Positions 22,136-33,445 of a stretch of DNA of 64,000 nt are shown here, in pieces (within the stretch, counting starts at the first letter, position 1; the number at the start of each line of letters is the position of its first letter). Made by a program: the position numbers and the translations under genes. This DNA comes from Thecamonas trahens ATCC 50062 (taxonomy: Eukaryota; Apusozoa; Apusomonadida; Apusomonadidae): contig NW_013657663.1 of NCBI RefSeq assembly GCF_000142905.1, positions 330,501-394,500 on the forward strand. The letters run 5' to 3'. The notes beneath the pieces are model-generated. The model saw nothing but the letters and a program-made list of their open reading frames with translations. It searched no databases and had not been told where the DNA came from.

Positions 22136-22220
22136 GTTTGGGATGGCGAATAAAATGAAACGGCACCCCTTGTTGGACCGCATCAACATCCAGGTTACAT
22201 GGTTCATTTATCTCTTGGGT

Positions 22221-25200
22221 CTACTCGCCCACCGCGAGCAACAGGTCAAAGTCGGACTCGTTGCCCACCGCCATGAGAAAGTTCTCCAGCGCGTCACCAT
22301 CGTCGCTCGCCACAGCCTTGGCGCCCTCCGCTTCGGGCTGCTGCTCGCAAAAGAACGCCACAATCTGCCGCGCCTCCACTGCGTGCTTGGCCTCGAGTGT
22401 CGCGCGGACGAGCGGGAGTACATCGCCCTGCGCCACTGCTCCGGCCACGATCGCCTGCAACGCGCTTGCAGGCACGCCTTCGTCGTAGATGCCGGTGTAG
22501 TTGGCCTCGGCCACCACAGAGGTCACCACGGCGTCCACAACAAGCGCGTCGTCGACGCTCTTCAGCAGCGCCAGCCGTGCAGCGTGGCTCTGCCCCGCAA
22601 GCTGCGCCGCGATCAGCGCCTCGCGCGCCGCAGGCGACGGCACAAGCTTTGCCGCCGCCAGCGCAAGCCCCACTTCGCCGCGTCCTGCAAGGCTCGCCAC
22701 CAGCCCGCTCAAGTCCAGCGAGACAAGGAACGGGCACCGGCGGAGCCAGGCAAGCAGCTCCCGCGGCGACGCAACCGCCTCGTCCGCCGCCTCGGCCGCG
22801 TCGACAAGGAACTGCCACACCTCGCTCATGATCGGGAGCGAGGCAAGGACAGGCTGTGCAGCCACAAACTCCAGCGACCGCAGCAGCAGTGGTGTCGCCC
22901 GTCGTGCAAGCGCACGCTCAAGGAACTGGATCCATAGCCCACCGTCTACGACCTCGTGGTCGATGGCGAGCTTGACTGCAAGCTCTAGCGTCTCCGGCTC
23001 GGCGCGTGCGACCGCCAAAGACCACGCACGAGTCCCTCCTTGTTCTCGGTCGAAAGCTCCGCCATCGTGTACGGGAACCGCACACGCTCAAACTCGGAGA
23101 GATATAGGAACGACTCGAGCTTTGATGCCAGCTCCTTGCTGCTTCCCGGATACGCACGCTCGATGAGCTCGGCAGGCGCAAGCGCAAACACAAGCTGCAG
23201 CGCCTTGGCCCGCGACAGCGACGAGATCTTCAGCGACTTGTCTTGGAACGCGTAGTTGAGGAGCCACCCCAGCTTCTTGGCCACATCCTCCTCGTATTGC
23301 AGGATGAAAGCAATCCGCATCAGCACCTCCCACTCGGGCCCAAACCCGTGGCTTCGCAGGAACGCCCGCGATGCAACAAGCGCCGCTGGTAGCGGCTCCT
23401 CCCGCGGCTCGTATGTCGACGGATCGTCCTCGGACAGCCACAGCTGCACAAGCTGCTCCCGTGTCCGCTCCTCGTCCACCTCGCCCTTGAACTTGCCGGC
23501 AATGTTGTCGGCCACGTAGTGCAGGTTGGCGTTGGAAAGGCCGCGCGACTCGCGGAGGAACTCGGCCGCACCCAGCTGAAAGTACAGCTGGCACACAAGC
23601 TCTTCAGGCTGCGACACGTAGTCAAGGAACGCCGTCAGCTGGTTGTCCACAAGCAGCAGCGCCACGTCCGTCTCCTTCTCGGCCCGCTTGAGCCGCTCCA
23701 CGAGCGCAACCGCCTCGCTCGACGACCGCGTCTCCCGCCGGAACTTGGCTGCCAGCGTGCAGCAGAACTCGTACGCCTTCAGCCGGTCTTTGCCCAGCGG
23801 GAATTGACTCGCCACCCACTCGCCCACCTCGATGGCCCGCGCAGTCTCCGAGATCTTGTTCAGATACACCCGAAGAGCCTCAAACGTCACCACCATTGTC
23901 TTGCGGATGCTGCGCCCGCCGCCCGTGCTCGTACCCGGCGCCGCAGGCACCAAGTAATGGTACTCGCCCGACGAAGCAGTTGCTGCTGACCTTGCATCGC
24001 CGCTGTTGCGCTTGCCTGTCTCCTTGCTCGCCTTGCTCGGACTAGCTCCGGCCCGACGCTCGTTTGGATCTGCGTTCTCGCCGCCAATCTCGTCGTCGAC
24101 CTCGCTCACCGCCGCCGCCGCCGGCGCCAGCGCAGACATCACGTTCTCGATGAGCTCGATCGCAAGCGCATCCTCAGACACCTCCAGGTGCCGCGCAAGC
24201 GGGATGAGCTTCCGCACAGTCGCAGGATTGAGCTGCGGCTTAAGCACAAGCAGCGGGTTCTCAATGAGCGTAAAGAACGGCAGCCGCGTCAGCTCCCACT
24301 CCTCCAGCACCGACTGCGGGACGACCCGGAGGCTGCCCAGCGCGCGCGCTTCGCCGGCCGCCACCCGCTCTTTCAGCGGTGCCACGAGCACTTCGTCGGT
24401 CGGCACCTTGGCGTACCGCTGCAGGCCCTTCACAACCTCGACCATCGCCCGTGCCTCCTCCTCCGAGCCCACAAGCTTGTCGATGAGCTCGTACACAAAC
24501 CTAATGCGGTCGTAGTCGTACTCGGAGACAAACGGAAGAACGCGCGAGTTGAGCGTCTCCAGCAACCCATCCGGCTGCATCTCGCCCACCACACGGGCCA
24601 CTTGCTCTTGGTAAAGTAGCGAGTACGGGCCGACCTTACCTCCGTCTCCGCTCCCTCCCGATGACGACGACGCCGAGTCGTCGCCCACAAGCAGCACCGT
24701 GATGTAGTGCTCCAGTGCAGCCTGGTCCGAAATGGCGTACGTCTCGGTAAACTCGAGCACTGTCTCGATGTCGTGCCCAGTCTTACGGAGGAGCTGTGGA
24801 ACGAGCGAGGCCTGGTACCGCGCAGACGGACCGCAGTTGAACGACTTGGCGTCAAACGGAATGTCCAGCAGTGCAAGCTGCGCCCACCACCGCGCGTTCG
24901 CCCGAAGCTTCTCGCAGCTCCCTTCAAACGCGTGCTGCTTCCACAAGTACGCCACGTCCTGCCCGATCGATGCCAGCACGCCTAGACGCCCGTAATCCGC
25001 GTTCACGCGCGATGCCGCCATCTGGAACGTCGTGTGGCCCGTCTGATACGGGAGCGCGCACATGTAGCTCACAGCAAGCTCACGATCCAGCCGCCGCGAG
25101 CCGAGCACCTTGTCGAGCAGCGCCGAGTGGAGGCCCACAATCTCACTTTCACCAGGCGAGCCGCTCCGCGTCCGCGCGAGCTCCAGCTGGACCTTGAGCG

Positions 25201-28200
25201 CAGACTGGACCCACCCGTTCTGCTTGAGCATCGTTGCAAGCTGCTTTTTGGCTCCTCCTGGAGTGAGACGCTCGCCTGCAACAGCACCAGCCTCTGCGCC
25301 GGCCTCGTTCTCATCGTGCTCGTCATCCTCCTTGCCCTTGCCCTTGCTCGACCGCTTGCTACCCGCTGTCGGCACGTCATCGACTACCGCGTTCGCGAAA
25401 GTTTCGTTGGCCACTCCGGCCGCCGCCAGCGCAAGGGGAGCACCCGCTCCAGCTCGAGCTCGAGCCCGCCCTCGTGGTAGTGGGACGGATACGCGCCACG
25501 GACAAGGTTCGTCACCTCTTCTTCGGGTGCGCACGCCTCGACAGACCGCGCCTGATCCACCACCTCGGCTACTTGCTCGGCCGCGCGGAACTTGTCTAGC
25601 AGCGCGAGTACGTCATCGTCGGCGCAAACTGAGAGAGAGGTCTGCACAAGGTTCCGAGCCCGCGATGGCGCCGACGCCACCACTTTGCTCCCTACCGTGT
25701 GGTGGAGCAGCGTGTCTGCCACGCTAGTGAGCGTCTCTGCTGCACGCGCTCCGCGGTTGCGAAGGAGAAGTTCCTTGCACAGCGCGGTGGCTCGGACCGG
25801 ATCGCCCAACACCGCGGCCTCGTGCGCGAGCACGCCCTCTAGGTCTGATCGCGCGAGGCCCAGCAGCTCTACCATCCGGTACAGCCGAGTCTTGTTGATT
25901 GACGTGGCGCCCTTCTTAGAGGCATCACCACCGTCGGCACTGCTCTGGCGCATTGACGCCACGTACATCGCCAGCGCCTCGCGCGCAGCGTCGCTGTCGT
26001 TAAGCGTCGCCAGCGGAAGCGCCACTCCAAACTCGGCGAGAAGCGCCTCCTGCGCCACCGCACCGGAGAGTTCGGTTACCACATCGAGGTAGACAAACGG
26101 CTGCGCCACCGTCGAGCTGCTTCCGCTCTTGTCGTTGCTGGCGTTGCTTGCGTTGCGGCGGAGAAGGCCCGCGCCACGCACCCGCCGAGTCCGCGTCCGC
26201 CGCGCCGGCACTGCCGCTGCACTCTCGCTGGCACTCGGCGCCGTAAGCGCGGCCGCACGGACCTTGGCCTCAGCTGCAACGCAGACCTCGAGCAGCGCAC
26301 GGAGCGCAGCCACGAGCTTGAGCAGGCTGCCAGGAGCCTCACCACCGATTCGCAGCGCTTCATACCGCGCCTGAATCCACAGCACGAGCTCCTGCCCGAC
26401 AGAAAGCTGCAACGCCAGCGGAAGCGAGGCAAAGAGCTCGCCAGCCCGCGCCAGGTGCACCACTTTGCCTGACGCCAGCAGCGCCTGCAAATGGAAGATG
26501 TACGCGTCGTGTGCCTTGAGCGACGAGTACGCCTCGACAACCAAAAGACCATCGGCCATCGCCGTCTCGCACTCGAGCCGAGTCAGAATGTGGAAGAGGT
26601 AGTCTTTGGCCTTGGCCGCGTCCGAGAGATTGACCTCGCGGAGGCCGTAGCGGAGGAACATGGCCTTGAGCCGCAGGAGCCGAACCTGCTCCGCCAGCTC
26701 GGCCGCTCCGTCACCTTCCCACGACGCCGTGCTCGACATCAGCGCCTCAATGTCTGCCGACCACGGAATGGGAATGCGGCGGAAGAACTCAAGCGTTGCC
26801 TGCATCTTGGCTGAAGTCGAGACAACGCCGTTGAGGAGAGCCAGTGCCCGGAGCTCGGCATCCTCAGTCGCCAGAGCTGCGTTGCCGGCCAGTGCCGCCG
26901 CGTCGAGCCAAGCCACCAGGTAGTTGACGAGCTCCTGGTCAGCGTCGAGCCCGTGTGCGAGAAGGTACGGCCGAACATGGGTAGCGAGCTCGGCAGGCAG
27001 CGCGTCTGGCACTACCCGCTCGATCATGAGCACCGCAATCGAGCTCGGGGTCTCGGCCGCATAGTCGCGGAGCGAAATGCCGAGGTCGTGCTCGTCAAAC
27101 AGCCGCACCATGTCGGCCAACTGCGCCACCAGGCGGGTGAGCCCGGTGGACGCCGCCTGCCGGACGTTGTACAGCTGCGACATAAAGCCGGCAACCTGAG
27201 ATCCCGGCGTCCAGCCAAACGCTGTCGACTCGTTGGCGGCAGCAGCCTTGATGAACGACGCCAGCGACGACGCCAGCTTGAGCGCGCCGTGCGGCCGCTC
27301 CTCGCGGAGCTCCACAGACCGTGCGCGCTGCTCAACCCACGCCTCAAGCGCAGGACGATCGCTCGGCGAGATCCGCACAAAGAGGTGCGCCTGCAGCCAC
27401 TCGAGGTACTCGTCAACGCCCACGTCTTCGGGAATCTGGTTGATGAGCGTGAGGACGTCGCTCGACGTCGTTGCGTGCGCGTAGTGCCGCGACCACACCA
27501 GGATGGCCGCAGCCATCTTGGACTCGGCCACAAGCATCCGCACAATTCCAAGCGCAGGTGCGCTTCGGAACCGCTGCCACTGCTTGCCGGAAAACCAGCC
27601 AGAGCTGCTTCCAGCCTCGCTCGAGGCAATGATCTCAAACGAGGCAAGCCGTGCGAGCGCGTCCGTCACGAGCGTGATGAGGCTCTCATCGTCGGCAGAC
27701 TTGGCCAACTCGTACCCAATGTTGAGGAGTGCAAGAGTTGCGTCGGCAGAGTCGAACGCGCCGTGGACGCAAAAGCTCACGGCGTGGCTCACATTCGCCG
27801 CAGCTTGAAGCAGCGGGGCAACAGCAGCCACAAATGCCTCGCTAGCCACTTGCCGTGCAGCCTCGTCGCCTCCGGCCGCAGCCAGCGCGGCCTTGACCTG
27901 CACGCACGCGGCCTCGATTTGCGCTTGGCGCACAAGGTCACCGTCAAGTCCGTGCTCGGCCGCAAAGGCCTCAGCCTCGGCGTATGCACTAGCGAGGAGG
28001 AGCGTGTTGAGGCGGAAGCGCGGGACACCCTCGCGAACAGCGTGAATGCTCACCACAAGCCGGTCAGCAGAGCATGCCGCCACGTACACTGCGTCGCGAG
28101 CTGTGGCTGTGCTGAGTGGGATGAGTCCAGCCGTGAGCGCCACGTCAAAGGTCAGGTTCTCGTCGCCGCCGTCGACGTCAGCAAGCGACGCCGGTGACAT

Positions 28201-29154
28201 GACGCAGACCGACTCGGTCGAGGCCGAGAGAAACGCCGGGACTGGCGCAAAGGCCAGCGCCGCCACACCCGCCCCGCTCACGCCGCCGCTCACTTCTTGT
28301 GGGAGTGCAACAGCAACAAGCATCTCGGCGTCAACGTAGTGGACCGCACCGGCCTCGTCCTCGATCGCCACCACCCGGCCGCAGGTAGACGCCGCCATCG
28401 ACCTAGGGATACGCCCGCCGGGCAGGCTCAGCCCATCGACCGCCACCAGCTTCTCCTCGGGCCCACCAATGGCCCACAGCACAATCGAGTCGCCGCAGCC
28501 GCCATCGAGCGGCATGCCGGCCACCGCCAGCGTGTAGGGTGAAAACTCAACAACCGATGGCACAAAGGCGGCACCGGCAACTTGGTGGAGGCGGGTGCTC
28601 GCATCAAACGCTTGCAGCCGAAGTGCAGAAAGGTCAAAGTTTTCGATCGAGACGTTTGAGAGAACCACACCCGGCCCGTGCGACGTCACTGCCGCCAAGT
28701 GCCACCGTGCACCGTCGGCCAGCCACGCGATGGCCGGCACCTCGACCGGCGCGCCGTCGCTGCTGGCAGCCACCGCGCCCGGGTGCTCGGCGAGGAGCTC
28801 GAGCGCTGGCAGCGAGAGAAAGACAACCGTGCCGTCGACAGTGATCACCGCAAGCAGGCCGGCGTCGCTCGTCGCGCTGCCGGCGACCGCCAGGCCGGCG
28901 ACCGCGGCGTCGAGCGCCACCGTCGCCGCCTCGCCGTCGCCGTCGACGACCAAGACGGTGGCATCGACCGCCGCCGCTACGTATCCGCCACCAGCGGCCA
29001 CATGCGCCGCTCCAGCGCCATGCTTACCATCACACGTCAGAGTCGCCACGTGCTCGACCAGAAACGACGGCGTCGGCGTCAGCGTCTCGGTCAGCTCCAC
29101 GTTGGCGCCATCGACGCCCGCGGCCAGCATGGTCCATTCGCTCTCCATACTCAT
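22221..29154 (-). CDS. KNTC1: Rod/KNTC1, RZZ kinetochore complex subunit
   Basis: Rod, with Zw10 and Zwilch, forms the RZZ complex of the kinetochore corona, recruiting dynein-Spindly and Mad1-Mad2. The predicted protein (about 2311 residues; human KNTC1 is about 2200) has the expected order. The N-terminal 400 residues form a beta-propeller (GGGYVAAAVDATVLVVDGDG, SPYTLAVAGMPLDGG). A long alpha-solenoid follows with AAILVWSRHYAHATTSSDVL and SDRPALEAWVEQRARSVELR. The Rod-C signature includes FPYTMAELSTENKEGLVRGL and WRSH. The first 17 codons of the open frame begin with GTG, so I chose the ATG at 29154. Two -1 frame changes (GGGG at 25435-25438 and GG at 23001-23002 on the plus strand) are each cured by one base. 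NBAS, a related family, lacks this C-terminal signature. Confidence 0.88.
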
Positions 29155-29608
29155 TGTCCAGCTCGTCGCACCTGCCACCACGTCCAGTCCTGCGTAGGTA
29201 TCCACAAGACTTGTAACTTGGTCGCTGTATCACGACAAGTGTAGCCCCCTGCCCCAACACACACACGCCAGGGCTATTGCGGCCTGCCTTCCTCCGCGCC
29301 ATGCCAGCCCGCGCTGCTTCAGCGCGCTTTGGCTAAAATGCGCGCCAAAATTCCATTGACAGTCATTCGCGCCAACTTTGGCTTCACCCCTCGGCGAATG
29401 GCACGATCCTCTGGCCCCCGGACTGGCGACTCCCCCTCCCTTGGCCCGTCACCTCCCGACGACGACTCCGGGTGGCCACACTCCACCACCACTTCTCCCT
29501 GTTCCCCGATCCCCACATACTCTCTTCCCCCTCACGCACCCCCCCCCCCCCCCTACGGCTGTACTCCTCTACCTCTGTCCGCCCTCCTCCTTGCCTCGAC
29601 CGTCTGGG
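29155..29608. promoter_or_regulatory. Divergent upstream region with C15 tract
   Basis: A 454-bp spacer between the divergent Rod and RING-protein starts. It includes a C15 run (29539-29553) in C/T-rich sequence just upstream of the RING start, the kind of pyrimidine-rich 5' leader seen before several genes here. No specific binding site was recognised. Confidence 0.45.
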
Positions 29609-32413
29609 ATGGATGGCCTGCGGAGGCTAGTGGCCGGCGCTGTGACGGGCGAGGTCCATGACCTGCTTGTCGCTGCTGTGCTGGCGCAGCTGGAGAAAGC
29701 ATTGATTCTGCCGGCACGATTGATGGAGCTCTCGGCCCCGCTGTTGGAAGCTAGCAATGAATCAGCCAAGGCCTTTGCTGAGGCCCTGCTCCATGTTCCG
29801 GCCGAGACCTGCTCGCGGCTTGCGGCCTGCGCGGGGAGCTCGGACGCGCCTGATGGCGAGAGTTTGCCCGTTTTACGCCCGGCTGGGGCGCACCAAGCGG
29901 CAGTGCTTGCGCAGATTGTAGCGTGGCACAAAGTGCTTGAGCGCGAGTGCCACCCTAGCGCCGGGCGCGATTACGTGCCGCATCTGCTAGCGGTTGCCCG
30001 CGGCGTTTGCCATCAGGTTGTCCACTACGCCCAAGCCCACGGCATTGAGCACGGGCGGGTGTATGCAGGCTGCGATCCGGCAGCGCTGGCCTCAGCCTGT
30101 CCGTCCAGCGATCCGTTTGAAGAGTTCTTTCCGTCAGAGGTGGCCATCGACCGGCTGACCGCGGCGGCGACGTCGTGGCTCTCGTGGATGCCTTTGGCCG
30201 TGGAGCCGGGCGCTGGGCCGCTTTTCCTGCAAGTCCTGCAGATCATCGACCTGCACTCGGCCGAGCTGGCCGAAGTTGCGCCGATCACTCGCGAGCAGAG
30301 CTTTCTCTCGCTGGCCACCTCCAGCCCGTCGGCGCTGGTCGCGCTGGTGGCGGAGGATCCAGCAACGGCACCCGAGCTGGAAAGCCCAGCCGATGCGGCC
30401 GTCCGAGCGGTTGCCGAGCTTGGGGCCACGGTTCCTGCGCTCCTCGCGGAGGCTGGCATTGACCCGTCGACCTTTACCCGCGGCAACGCTGATGAGCCGC
30501 TCTACCTGCTGGCCATCTCCAACGGCGACGAGTCGACTTGCGTCCTCCTCGATGAGCAGCTCAATGACCTGGTGACCTCGGGCGAGCTCGCCGAAGGATG
30601 CATCATCCAGGTCCACTCCGGGTGCATCATTGCCGACGTTGAGCGGGCGCATCCATGGTACGAGTGCGACAAGTGCTACGGCTGGCGGCAGCTTGACTGG
30701 GACACGGTGGCTGCGCTCGACGGCGTGGCCTTTGAGTGTGCGCAGGCGCCCGACATTCGTGGGCAGTCACAGGCGGCGAGCGCTCCTCCTGCGGTCGCGG
30801 TCTCGTGTGCCACGCCGCTGGTGGTCAACCGCATGGTGCTGGAGGATCTGGGCTTGCAGGTTGACGAGACGCTGGCTACCCAGGGCGCATCGATTGTGCT
30901 CACCGCGCTCTCACCGGTCTCACCGGGAACAGAGACTATTCTTGGCGCGCCGACCGCGTGCGAGGAGCTCATCGACGCCCAGGTGGCAAAGTGGCGCGGG
31001 CGCGGCTTCAACGTGCCTTCGATTGTCTTTCACCGGCCAGTGACGTACTGCACTCAGGAGCCGGCATCGTCGGCGTCGCGGGACCAGGCCCGCCTCCCGT
31101 CTGAGGACGTTTACCCGTTCGAGACGTACAAGGAGGAGCTTGAGCTCGCGCACCCCAACTTTGCGACCGGCGACCTCTACCGCGATCGGATGCGGGGTGA
31201 CCCGGGCGTTGTCCGCGTCAACATCCGATTCAACCTCAAGGCGCTCTCGTCGGCTTCGGGCAGCCACAAAAAGCGGATGGAAGAGGCTGTCAACATGTAC
31301 CTCCAACCGCGGCCGTACTCACTTCCCGGGGCGACGGCGCCGATGGCGCGGCTCTTCAGCCTCGTGGCCAACGACCTCGACGTCCGCTCCTCGAGCATCC
31401 GGTTTGTCTACCGCTCGTCACGCATCCGTGCGGCCGACACCGCTGTCTCGATCAACTTTCTCTCGGGTGATACCATCACAGCCCAGCTCAACGTTGTGCC
31501 GCCGGTCGTCAACGCAATGGCGTCCAAGCTCTCGCCCGAGGACGAGGCCGCAGCCGAGGCCCGGAGGGCCAAGCTACTTGAGGATCTGTTGGCTGCTGAA
31601 GCTGCAGGCCACGAGGACCGGGCCAAGAAGAACAACGGCAAAGGCAAGCGAAACAAGGGCAAGAAGCGCAAGGGCAGGACCAGCGATGCCGCCAAGGCCA
31701 AGGCTAAGGCCGCCGCGGAGGCTAAGGCCGCCGCCGCCAAGGCCGCCGCGGAGGCTCAGGCCGCCGCGGAGGCCAAGATGAAGGCTGAGATCGAGGCCGA
31801 GTTCGCCGCCGCCGCCGCCGCTGCTCGCAAGGCCGCCGCCGCCGCAAAGGTCGTTGCAGAGGCGCAAGCAGCAGCCGAGGTGCAAGCAGCAGCCGAGGCG
31901 CAAGCGGCAGCCGAGGCGCAAGCGGCAGCCGAGGCGCAAGCGGCAGCCGATGCACGAGCGGCAGCCGAGGCCCAAGAGGCAGCTCAGGCGCAGGCGGCAG
32001 CAGCCAAGGCCAAGTCTACTCGCACGGCCACCGGCGACGATGCGCAGGCTTTTGCTGCCGAGGCTCAAAAGCTGCGGACCGAGCTTCAGGCTCGCATCGA
32101 GCTTGCCGCGTCCAAGGAGGTTTACGTCAACGAGCTGGAGCGGGCCAACGTGGCACTGCGGACCGAGCTCGCATGGTACCGTAAGGCGTATTTGTGCTCT
32201 GTCTGCGGGCGCGCGCCGCGATCTGCGGTCGCGCTGCCGTGCACCCACATGTCGACATGCTACGGTTGCCTCTCGACGGCGCTGCAGCTGCACGAGCAGC
32301 TTCCACAAGCGCCGGGCATGCCACCGGCAAAGGGTGTGCTCTGCAGTGTTTGCGCCTCGCCCATCGAGTCGTGCCTCGAGGTTCTGCAGCCGCTGCCGAC
32401 GTCGCTCATGTAG
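29609..32413 (+). CDS. RING-finger protein with CW-like motif and Ala/Glu coiled coil
   Basis: 934 residues, single exon. The N-terminal third is alpha-helical. Near residue 350 is HPWYECDKCYGWRQLDW, resembling the first half of a CW-type zinc finger (WxxCxxCxxWRxL), with another Cys in FECAQAPD; the fourth ligand is not obvious. A central folded region contains INFLSGDTITAQLNVV. A Lys-rich linker (KKNNGKGKRNKGKKRKGR) precedes about 130 residues of AAAEAQ/AAAKA heptad-like repeats that should form a coiled coil. The C-terminus is a RING-type finger from about residue 862: CSVCGRAPRSAVALPCTHMS, TCYGCL, then CSVCASPIESC. This is the IAP/MGRN-like C-terminal RING layout, pointing to an E3 ubiquitin ligase (family inference). 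The start ATG follows a C-rich leader. It converges on the small membrane-protein gene 35 bp away. Confidence 0.75.
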   Translation: MDGLRRLVAGAVTGEVHDLLVAAVLAQLEKALILPARLMELSAPLLEASNESAKAFAEALLHVPAETCSRLAACAGSSDAPDGESLPVLRPAGAHQAAVLAQIVAWHKVLERECHPSAGRDYVPHLLAVARGVCHQVVHYAQAHGIEHGRVYAGCDPAALASACPSSDPFEEFFPSEVAIDRLTAAATSWLSWMPLAVEPGAGPLFLQVLQIIDLHSAELAEVAPITREQSFLSLATSSPSALVALVAEDPATAPELESPADAAVRAVAELGATVPALLAEAGIDPSTFTRGNADEPLYLLAISNGDESTCVLLDEQLNDLVTSGELAEGCIIQVHSGCIIADVERAHPWYECDKCYGWRQLDWDTVAALDGVAFECAQAPDIRGQSQAASAPPAVAVSCATPLVVNRMVLEDLGLQVDETLATQGASIVLTALSPVSPGTETILGAPTACEELIDAQVAKWRGRGFNVPSIVFHRPVTYCTQEPASSASRDQARLPSEDVYPFETYKEELELAHPNFATGDLYRDRMRGDPGVVRVNIRFNLKALSSASGSHKKRMEEAVNMYLQPRPYSLPGATAPMARLFSLVANDLDVRSSSIRFVYRSSRIRAADTAVSINFLSGDTITAQLNVVPPVVNAMASKLSPEDEAAAEARRAKLLEDLLAAEAAGHEDRAKKNNGKGKRNKGKKRKGRTSDAAKAKAKAAAEAKAAAAKAAAEAQAAAEAKMKAEIEAEFAAAAAAARKAAAAAKVVAEAQAAAEVQAAAEAQAAAEAQAAAEAQAAADARAAAEAQEAAQAQAAAAKAKSTRTATGDDAQAFAAEAQKLRTELQARIELAASKEVYVNELERANVALRTELAWYRKAYLCSVCGRAPRSAVALPCTHMSTCYGCLSTALQLHEQLPQAPGMPPAKGVLCSVCASPIESCLEVLQPLPTSLM

Positions 32414-32448
32414 CCTTTCTCCTCATCTCGCGCCGAGTCATGAATCCG

Positions 32449-33063
32449 CTAGTTCTTGCTCTTGTTCTTGTTCTTGCTCTTGTTCTTGTTCTTGTTCTTG
32501 CTCTTGCTCTTGCTCTTGCCCCTGCTCTTGCCCCTGCTCTTGCTCTTGCTCTTGCTCGTGCTGCTCTTGCTACTCTTGCTGTCGGCGCCGTCGGACGACG
32601 AGGAGCTCGACGGCTGGGCCAGCGGCTTGAACAGGAAGCTCATCGAGGCCTCGGGATCGTCATCGGGATTGCCATCATCCACCGTGTGCGATGACATATC
32701 CCAAAGAAACACGCCCGAGTTGGGCCCATGATCGCTGCTCGACTCGAGACCGGTCTCCTCGTCGGACGACGAGACCAAGGGCCGTTGCGGGGTAAACTGT
32801 CCGTCCGTTCACGCCAGGCCGCTCTCCGCATGAATCGATACCGCCATCCACCTTCCCCATTCATTCTCTCCCGCAACGTCTCCTCCCTCTCCTCTTCCCC
32901 TCTGCCCTCCCTTGCCCCGCATCTCCTTCCCTGCACCTACCGCTGGCTGCATCTTCTCCTGGCTCGACTTCAACCGCCACAGATACCACACAAGAGCCAC
33001 AAGCGTGACAACGGCCACCACGACGAGAACAGCCAGGGCCACCACCGTCTCATCAGAAGCCAT
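32449..33063 (-). CDS. Small single-pass membrane protein with Lys/Ser/Asn repeat tail
   Basis: Two exons, 156 residues. Exon 1 (33063-32941) encodes a short N-terminus and one span (VVALAVLVVVAVVTLVALVW), then YLWRLKSS. A GTAGGT donor and a 144-nt intron ending GGACAG lead in phase to exon 2 (32796-32449). Exon 2 carries an acidic Ser-rich part (SSSDEETGLESSSDHG, a possible CK2-type region), the small motif GVFLWDMSS, and a C-terminal tail of alternating K with S, N or G (SKSKSKSRGKSRGKSKSK, then NKNKNKSKN). The tail is encoded by a hexanucleotide array. The transmembrane orientation suggests a type III or tail-exposed ER/plasma-membrane protein. No family is recognised. The intron assignment is supported by both splice sites and frame continuity. 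Confidence 0.65.
32451..32577. repeat. Coding hexanucleotide array (CTTGTT/CTTGCT type)
   Basis: About twenty tandem 6-bp units of CTTGYT type with C/T substitutions. They are read on the minus strand as Lys paired with Asn, Ser or Gly at the C-terminus of the small membrane protein. The array probably varies in length between strains. Confidence 0.85.
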
Positions 33064-33247
33064 TCCACCCGCCCGAACTCTGCCACAACCCGGTGGCAAG
33101 TCAAGTCGTACCCCTCCCCCCCGTGTCCGATAGTCCAGCAGTCCGGGGGTCCGACCGCCGGCTGGTGGCAAGAGAGCGTGTCTGCCAGCTGCAGCCGCAA
33201 CCGCAGTCTCGGCCACAGCCGCTGCCGAATCGTCAATCAATCAGTCA

Positions 33248-33295
<48 letters not shown>

Positions 33296-33445
33296 ACCAG
33301 CCAACCAGCCAGCCAGCCGGACACACCAATCAGTCGCAGCGGCTTCCCACCCCCTCCCCTCCCACCCCACTCTCGTCCCCTCCTTCTCCTCCTCTCCCCC
33401 CTCCTCCTCCTCCTTCTCTCTCCCCCCCCCCCCCCCCCCTCCCCC
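33064..33445. promoter_or_regulatory. Divergent upstream region with (CAGC)n and C18 tract
   Basis: The shared spacer upstream of the small membrane protein and the HAUS6-like gene. A CAGC tetranucleotide array with a few CAGT/CAAC variants runs from 33241 to 33318. A C18 tract (33422-33439) sits directly before the HAUS6-like ATG. No transcription-factor site was recognised. Confidence 0.55.

Noticed and set aside
26953-28197. 414-codon open frame on the plus strand
   Set aside because: It lies wholly antisense to Rod/KNTC1, whose protein shows conserved motifs through this stretch.
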